Shown here piece by piece: positions 59,483 through 64,000 of a DNA stretch of 64,000 nt (position 1 is its first letter; the number at the start of each line of letters is the position of its first letter). The notes under the pieces are model-generated. The model saw only the letters and a list, made by a program, of their open reading frames with translations. It made no database searches and was not told the DNA's origin. Both the position numbers and the translations under genes were made by a program. This stretch comes from Desulfosporosinus acididurans (GTDB lineage: Bacteria; Bacillota; Desulfitobacteriia; Desulfitobacteriales; Desulfitobacteriaceae), in the NCBI RefSeq assembly GCF_001029285.1, contig NZ_LDZY01000012.1, positions 62,001 to 126,000 of the forward strand, in the 5' to 3' direction.

Positions 59483-60877
59483 ATGAGAGGTATAAGAGCG
59501 AGGCTTACAGCTAATTTCATGATTGTTATTATTATCACAGTCACAATTTTGGAATTGCTTCTTATTTATACAGTTCGTCGCAATTATTATGGCAGTTTAG
59601 AAGGAAGTCTTACCAATCAGATAAAAATTTCAGCCGATTTATATGCCAAATATTTTTCAGATACTTCGCTCAAAGAAAATGTCCTGTATAATGTCGATGC
59701 TTTTTGGAATCAAAGTAATGCAGAAGTAGAGATTGTTGACAAGGACGGAAATATTGTCATGGACTCACAAGGAACAATCCCTTCTGAGAAAGCTGCTTAT
59801 AACGATATAAAAGATGCCCTGATGGGCAAGACGGGAAAATGGATTGGGACTCTTAGTGGGCAAAAAGTTATGGCTGTCGCCTATCCTTTAAAAGCCAAAG
59901 ATCAGATCGTTGGTGCCCTGCGCTTTATCAGCTCTTTAAGTGCAGTCGATGAAGATATTCAAAATACTGCTGTTATTTTTATTGCCATTGGCGTCGTAGT
60001 TGTTGTTATTGTCGGATTAATCAGTATCTTTCTGGCAAATACAATAATTGTCCCTTTGCAGGAAGTGACTGAAGCGGCTCAAGAGATGGCCGCCGGAAAC
60101 TTTCAAGCTCGCAGTAAAAAAACACATCAAGATGAGATTGGCAAGCTTTCCGATACACTAAACTACATGGCTGATGAAATCGTCAAAAAAGAACAACTTA
60201 AGAACGACTTTATTTCTTCGGTGTCCCATGAACTTCGTACGCCGCTGACCTCAATTATGGGTTGGGCCATAACGCTTCAAAATGAACAATTTCAGCATAA
60301 AGATATGCTCAATGATGGGCTAGGCATCATTGCTAAAGAGAGTGAACGCTTAACTCATATGGTAGAAGAACTTTTGGATTTCTCTAAGTTTATATCCGGC
60401 AGAATTAAACTCCAAAATGGAGAAATAAACCTGGGAAATCTTATGGAATATATTCACAAACAATTAACGCCCAGGGCAGTCCGGGAAAATGTTAATTTTA
60501 GCCTCCAATATCCCCGGAATTTGCCGCTAATCATGTCAGATGCTGATCGCTTGAAACAGTTGTTTATTAATATATTAGATAATGCCTTTAATTTCACGTC
60601 TCCTGGTGGGTCGATTACCTTTCAGGCAAAGATTCAGGAAGAAGTGATTATGATTATAATTTCTGATAATGGATGTGGAATTAGGGCGGATGAATTACCT
60701 ATGGTTAAAGAAAAATTTTATAAAGGGAAAAGCTCATGTTCTAAAAATGGGATTGGTTTATCAATATGCGAGGAGATTGTCAATTTAATTGGCGGCAGAT
60801 TAGAGATTAATAGTGTGTTAGATCAAGGAACTGATGTTGTTATCATCTTGCCCAAAGGGGTGATTCTTGATGGCTAG
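59483..60877 (+). CDS. Membrane sensor histidine kinase (HAMP-HisKA-HATPase)
   Basis: A 464-residue kinase. Helices at about residues 11-33 and 163-187 enclose a ~130-residue external sensor (Cache-like: SADLYAKYFSDTSLKENVLY, VEIVDKDGNIVMDSQGTI). HAMP, then the phosphorylation site SVSHELRTPLTSIMGW and an ATPase domain with LFINILDNAFNF, ISDNGCGI and NGIGLSICEEIV. It partners the preceding regulator. ATG 59483 has AGGAG 7-8 bp upstream. It overlaps the lipoprotein gene by 8 nt, so the lipoprotein is made with the kinase and may feed signals to it. Confidence 0.92.
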   Translation: MRGIRARLTANFMIVIIITVTILELLLIYTVRRNYYGSLEGSLTNQIKISADLYAKYFSDTSLKENVLYNVDAFWNQSNAEVEIVDKDGNIVMDSQGTIPSEKAAYNDIKDALMGKTGKWIGTLSGQKVMAVAYPLKAKDQIVGALRFISSLSAVDEDIQNTAVIFIAIGVVVVVIVGLISIFLANTIIVPLQEVTEAAQEMAAGNFQARSKKTHQDEIGKLSDTLNYMADEIVKKEQLKNDFISSVSHELRTPLTSIMGWAITLQNEQFQHKDMLNDGLGIIAKESERLTHMVEELLDFSKFISGRIKLQNGEINLGNLMEYIHKQLTPRAVRENVNFSLQYPRNLPLIMSDADRLKQLFINILDNAFNFTSPGGSITFQAKIQEEVIMIIISDNGCGIRADELPMVKEKFYKGKSSCSKNGIGLSICEEIVNLIGGRLEINSVLDQGTDVVIILPKGVILDG

Positions 60878-62336
60878 GATTGTCAGGCTTTTGATAATGG
60901 TGGCTATTATTTTTCTGCTTGGCGGATGTACTAAACTTTCCTGGACTACTGCGGGAAAAATTGTTCCGCCTGTCGGTAATGTCTGCCCTTTGGAAGGAAA
61001 ATGGGTTGTGATTCAGGACTTGAGCAGCAGCAGACACAGCGGAGCTGATGATCAGATATGGATTGGGAATACTGCCCAGTTTACCCGGGGAGCAGCTATG
61101 CTCGGAAATTATGTATGGAACCAGCCTTCTTATAAAATAAAAAAGGTCAATTCTACAGATTATTTAATGACGAAATACTTGATGCTCTCAAGTAGTTTAG
61201 TGCCGAATAATACGGTAATTGAAGTAACCACCGTATCAACTTCTGAAAACTTTTTGGGTGAATTTATCAGGGTCGATGATTCCAAGCTTATCGCCTTCGC
61301 CGAGAACAAGGTATTGCTGCTAAAAAGGGTATCGGATCAAGTAGATAGCTCCTTAACTGCTGCCGATCTTGATGGCGTAAATAAAAATCAAAAGGGCAAA
61401 CCTGCAACGTCAGGTATTTTGCTGGGACTAAAAACTCCTGGAAATGATGGTAATGCCTATCAGACGTTTTGGATAGCAGCAAGCAATGGAAAACTCCATC
61501 CCCTGTTAATGGAGAAAGACATATTTTTTCCGCGGAGTAGTGGATTCTGGTTTCTCCAGGTCCATAATGTGTCGACCGGGTCTATAAAAGAGGACGAATT
61601 ATCAGCGCGTGACGTTTCAACTAAAATTTCCGGAATTGAAACAAAAACTATGGGAATTATTCAACATGATATCCCTGGAAAGGTACATCAAAGAATTATT
61701 GATTATGTTGGGAATGATTATGTAGCTATCGAAAATAAAGTTGATGGCGTCGATCAATTGCAGGTATTACCTGTGGATAAAATTTCAGCCCAAGAGGGAG
61801 TTAAGATATCTGACTTACTGGAAAATAGCGGATCTGTTGTTTATAACAATGCCAGGGCTCAAGCCATCCAATCGTTAAGAAATAAGGGAATTTCCTCGAC
61901 GGATAATGACGACAGAGAGGAGAATTTTGGGCTTTTGCGTAAAAATGGACATTGGTATCTTCAGGGAAGAATTAACTATGAAGATGGGAATACACCCCGC
62001 TATCTGGATTATAATGTGAATTTAATTCCTCCTGCCAAAATGGTTTCTTATGACACGCTATGTCTTAGCTGGCAAAATATCAAAGACCGAGTCCCAGATG
62101 CTATGGATGCATTTACTTCACCAAATCGAGATATCGCTTTAATTAAGACTAAAGCCAAGCTCTATGTTTACGGAATTACGAATGATCAGTTAGGAAGCGA
62201 ACCTTTGACGAAATTGAATTTGAAAGAAGGAGAGGCGGTTGTCATGGCTGAATGGGCTACGGGATCTTATGTTGATAATTGGGAGAAAGCTTTTGCGGCA
62301 AATGGTGCTCAGAAGTATGATCTAACATCACCGTAA
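60870..62336 (+). CDS. Large lipoprotein of unknown function, coupled to a two-component system
   Basis: A 488-residue exported protein with lipobox LLGGC (Cys20). The mature part begins PLEGKWVVIQDLSSS and continues with beta-rich segments (IWIGNTAQFTRGAAMLGNYV, SGFWFLQVHNVSTGSIKEDE, WYLQGRINYEDGNTPRYLDY). No family recognised. ATG 60870 has AAAGGGGTGA 5 bp upstream and overlaps the kinase stop by 8 nt. Possible roles are signal binding for the kinase or being its main target; both are inference. Confidence 0.8.
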   Translation: MARIVRLLIMVAIIFLLGGCTKLSWTTAGKIVPPVGNVCPLEGKWVVIQDLSSSRHSGADDQIWIGNTAQFTRGAAMLGNYVWNQPSYKIKKVNSTDYLMTKYLMLSSSLVPNNTVIEVTTVSTSENFLGEFIRVDDSKLIAFAENKVLLLKRVSDQVDSSLTAADLDGVNKNQKGKPATSGILLGLKTPGNDGNAYQTFWIAASNGKLHPLLMEKDIFFPRSSGFWFLQVHNVSTGSIKEDELSARDVSTKISGIETKTMGIIQHDIPGKVHQRIIDYVGNDYVAIENKVDGVDQLQVLPVDKISAQEGVKISDLLENSGSVVYNNARAQAIQSLRNKGISSTDNDDREENFGLLRKNGHWYLQGRINYEDGNTPRYLDYNVNLIPPAKMVSYDTLCLSWQNIKDRVPDAMDAFTSPNRDIALIKTKAKLYVYGITNDQLGSEPLTKLNLKEGEAVVMAEWATGSYVDNWEKAFAANGAQKYDLTSP

Positions 62337-62393
62337 CGGAGCAAAAGAGAATACTGCTAGTTGTTAAATATGATAATAGAAAGGTTGACCACT

Positions 62394-62495
62394 ATGAGTT
62401 TTGATTTTTTTCTTACAGCTTCTGTATTTTCTATTTTAGGTTATAGTTTGTGCTATATTACGATGGCTCATAATAAGGAAATCAATAAAGAATAA
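62394..62495 (+). CDS. 33-residue single-span membrane peptide
   Basis: MSFDFFLTASVFSILGYSLC then YITMAHNKEINKE: one hydrophobic helix (residues 5-25) with a charged cytoplasmic tail. AAAGG (62380-62384) lies 9 bp before ATG 62394. It is 57 bp behind the lipoprotein gene and may be a small regulator of the kinase or of the lipoprotein's membrane partner. Too short for family assignment. Confidence 0.5.
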   Translation: MSFDFFLTASVFSILGYSLCYITMAHNKEINKE

Positions 62496-62532
62496 GGATA
62501 TGGAATCGGCAACTCCAATCTGTCCAAATTAG

Positions 62533-62558
62533 AAGAGCCGAGCAAATGCTCGGCTCTT
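62533..62558. terminator. Bidirectional terminator between kinase operon and SASP gene
   Basis: AAGAGCCGAGCA (62533-62544), AA, TGCTCGGCTCTT (62547-62558): perfect 12-bp arms. On the minus strand it is followed by a U-rich stretch, so it serves the SASP gene at least. Confidence 0.8.
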
Positions 62559-62588
62559 AACAAAGGAATTCATTAAGTTAACTGTTTT

Positions 62589-62774
62589 TTATGACATTCT
62601 GTTCCCTGGAAGGTTGCGCTCGGCTAATTCAATAGCCATTTTCACCATATTTCCACAGTCCCTTGAAGAAACTCCTCCAAAACCTTCTTGATGAAGGGTC
62701 CCAGCAAATCCTAACTCTTGAGCAATTTGCTCTTTTAACTCATTTGACATCATGCTGCTGCGTCGTCTTGACAT
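62589..62774 (-). CDS. Small acid-soluble spore protein, alpha/beta type
   Basis: A 61-residue DNA-coating protein of the spore core. ELKEQIAQELGFAG contains the region cleaved by the germination protease, and GGVSSRDCGNMVKMAIELAE is the conserved C-terminal DNA-binding helix (usual form GxxTSRxxGxxGGxMVK). The N-terminal MSRRRSSMMSN is characteristic of clostridial members. ATG 62774 has GGGAGG 7 bp upstream; an open frame extends 18 bp further. Expected to be transcribed by SigG in the forespore, though I could not find a clear SigG promoter. Shows that the host sporulates. Confidence 0.92.
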   Translation of the reverse strand: MSRRRSSMMSNELKEQIAQELGFAGTLHQEGFGGVSSRDCGNMVKMAIELAERNLPGNRMS

Positions 62775-63022
62775 GTGGAATCCTCCCTTCAAATGGTAGT
62801 TTCTTTCAATATGCTGTTTCTGATGAAAGCATTGTTAGTATATGATTATAAGGAAAAGCTATGTACTAAAAAATTTACTCCGGTTCAATAATTTGGAACT
62901 AAATTGGTTTTGAAACTTGTCCTTCCTTGATTAATGCAGAACTTATATTTCGTTGGCTTCTAAATGGAAAAAAGATATAATTAAGAATAAAAATAACAGC
63001 AGGCAGAAAGAAGGAGAGGAGT

Positions 63023-63631
63023 ATGGTTAATTATACGGCAGCTCAGGAGTTAGCGTTGGAAAAGTTTAGAGCAAATTCTTTAGAAGTTATATCGCACTAT
63101 TCAAGGTATCCTCTTGTGGGTAATGCCCTTTCCATTGATTTTCTGGGCGGTCAATACATTTTGGATTATCCCAGCGGAATTTTTAAAACTGTTAATTCCT
63201 TCGAAAAGGAACTATCTATACCAACGCAAATATTAATCCTTCATTACCTGGAAAATATTGCTGAGGTTGAAGAGACTGGAAAATTAATATCCTTTAAGGA
63301 ACTACCCGGAGGGAGCATCTATATCCAGCCCTTTACTCACCGGGCCATTGATCCATTGGTCAGATTCTTCGGGGATAAGCCGGATAAACTAAAAGCAGTG
63401 GTCAGTCATTTAGGAGGGTATGCTAATAGCCTCGGAGACGTGGGAGTGACTATCAGGGCTTTTCCGCGCGTACCGGTTACGTTGATACTATGGAGGGGGG
63501 ATGATGAATTTCCAGCTTCGGGGAATATTCTATTTGATTCTTCAGCATCTTTAATGCTGCCAACTGAAGACTATGCCGTTCTTGCCAGTGCGATTGTTGC
63601 CAGGCTAAAAGGGCTAAGCTCTATGATTTAG
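63023..63631 (+). CDS. DUF3786 domain-containing protein
   Basis: A 202-residue cytoplasmic protein. The pattern NALSIDFLGGQYILDYPSGI, ILILHYLENIAEVEETGKLI, GGSIYIQPFTHRAIDPLVRF and PVTLILWRGDDEFPASGNILFD matches the DUF3786 family, widespread in strict anaerobes and often near corrinoid or methyl-transfer genes; function unknown. ATG 63023 follows AAGGAGAGGAG. It stands alone and ends with a strong terminator. Confidence 0.82.
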   Translation: MVNYTAAQELALEKFRANSLEVISHYSRYPLVGNALSIDFLGGQYILDYPSGIFKTVNSFEKELSIPTQILILHYLENIAEVEETGKLISFKELPGGSIYIQPFTHRAIDPLVRFFGDKPDKLKAVVSHLGGYANSLGDVGVTIRAFPRVPVTLILWRGDDEFPASGNILFDSSASLMLPTEDYAVLASAIVARLKGLSSMI

Positions 63632-63685
63632 ACAAGTCACTACCTTAGGAGACCTATTCTGGGAATTAAAGAAATTGGTATTTAT

Positions 63686-63720
63686 AAAACTTTGTTCGGG
63701 AGGAACAAAGTTTTATTTTT
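63686..63720 (+). terminator. Terminator of the DUF3786 gene
   Basis: AAAACTTTGTTC (63686-63697), GGGAG loop, GAACAAAGTTTT (63703-63714), then ATTTTT. Rho-independent form. Confidence 0.88.
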
Positions 63721-63990
63721 ATATCTGAAGAGGTTACAAGTGTCTTCGGGGCCGGGAATGGTTATCTTAATCCTGGGTTAACTTGTTCAGCTGAAGCTGA
63801 ACATCGGGGCTTCGGCGGACTGCCTTATAATTTTGCTGAAAATATTAACAGTTTCGCTGTTATATCTCCAGAGTAAACAGCCATGATGGTTATTGGGTAT
63901 TAGTGTGCATTTTGCTATGATTTGGGTTTAATCGTTGAATTGCATTAATCCATTCCTTATGGTTCACACTATATTTGAAGAGGTGAGCTT
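63721..63990 (+). ncRNA. Structured leader of the gene leaving the window
   Basis: GC-richer than its surroundings. GTTCAGCT-GA-AGCTGAAC (63785-63802) is a perfect 8-bp inverted repeat, AACAG-TTTCG-CTGTT (63847-63861) a small hairpin, and CTTCGGGGCCGGG (63743-63755) with CGGGGCTTCGGCGG (63805-63818) are similar GC blocks. The opening words recall an FMN riboswitch, but its other conserved segments are missing. A cis-regulatory RNA is likely; class unknown. Confidence 0.35.
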
Positions 63991-64000
63991 ATGCATACGT
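63991..64000 (+). CDS. Start of a gene cut by the window edge
   Basis: ATG 63991 follows GAAGAGGTGAG (63978-63988), a good ribosome binding site; only Met-His-Thr is visible. It cannot be identified. Confidence 0.4.

Noticed and set aside
63740-63830. FMN riboswitch
   Set aside because: CTTCGGGGC matches the beginning of the class, but the later conserved segments (GGTAGTAAAG type, GAGCCCG, GCCGACAGT) are not found.
1-64000. CRISPR arrays, rRNA or tRNA genes, prophage, or a defence island
   Set aside because: No spaced repeats of CRISPR type, no clover-leaf tRNA, and no integrase, restriction, toxin-antitoxin or phage structural genes were seen.

Overview
The window looks like a chromosomal segment of an anaerobic, spore-forming, low-GC Gram-positive bacterium of the Peptococcaceae/Desulfitobacteriaceae type; Desulfosporosinus is my best guess, from gene content and order and not from any database comparison. 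The evidence is a spore coat-DNA protein gene (alpha/beta SASP), Firmicute-type strong ribosome binding sites and TTG/GTG starts, the ylxM-ffh-rpsP-khpA-rimM-trmD-rplS-lepB-rbgA-rnhB housekeeping order, and an 11-gene complex I locus (nuoABCDHIJKLMN) without nuoE, nuoF or nuoG.

Layout. 1-3165: methylthioadenosine salvage (truncated mtnP, mtnA, mtaD). 3173-10730: SRP, ribosome and tRNA maturation genes under a near-consensus promoter with a palindrome over the predicted transcript start. 10842-20581: the nuo operon. 20855-25469: yraN, an OmpR-type two-component pair and a YifB/ComM AAA ATPase. 25698-28767: a PhnD-like binding lipoprotein next to a sensor kinase and a NarL-type regulator, possibly one three-part signalling unit. 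29135-34693: a stress protein, a split chromate-type transporter, uppP, and divergent mntH/mntR. 35062-41681: TetR regulator, HlyD, a degenerate single-domain ABC ATPase and two ABC-2 permeases (YbhGFSR-like), then a drug/proton antiporter. 41928-49483: sensory and accessory genes (soluble chemoreceptor with a zinc-binding CZB domain, EncFtn-like ferritin, orphan kinase, glutamic peptidase, diguanylate cyclase, lipoproteins). 49635-51152: MerR regulator and DUF362 ferredoxin-like protein on the minus strand, driven by a classical 19-bp-spacer MerR promoter. 51594-58473: a long structured leader, a BMP-type (nucleoside-like) ABC importer and a divergent adenine deaminase. 58591-62495: response regulator, sensor kinase, large lipoprotein and a 33-residue membrane peptide. 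62589-64000: SASP, a DUF3786 protein, and the structured leader and start of a gene that leaves the window.

How the parts work together. Two purine themes occur. At the left end MtaD would turn methylthioadenosine into methylthioinosine, MtnP (with an Asn-type purine pocket) would phosphorolyse it, and MtnA would isomerise the sugar. At 52-58 kb an importer and a deaminase would bring in purine nucleosides or bases and deaminate them. Neither theme shows a known purine riboswitch, but the importer has an unassigned RNA leader with an 18-bp bulged stem whose loop can pair over about 10 bp with upstream sequence. Complex I without its NADH module must take electrons from another donor.

No CRISPR array, intact insertion sequence, rRNA or tRNA was seen. 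A dispersed ~55-nt hairpin repeat (three copies, one truncated) is the only sign of mobile-element activity, and resembles ends of IS200/IS605-type elements.
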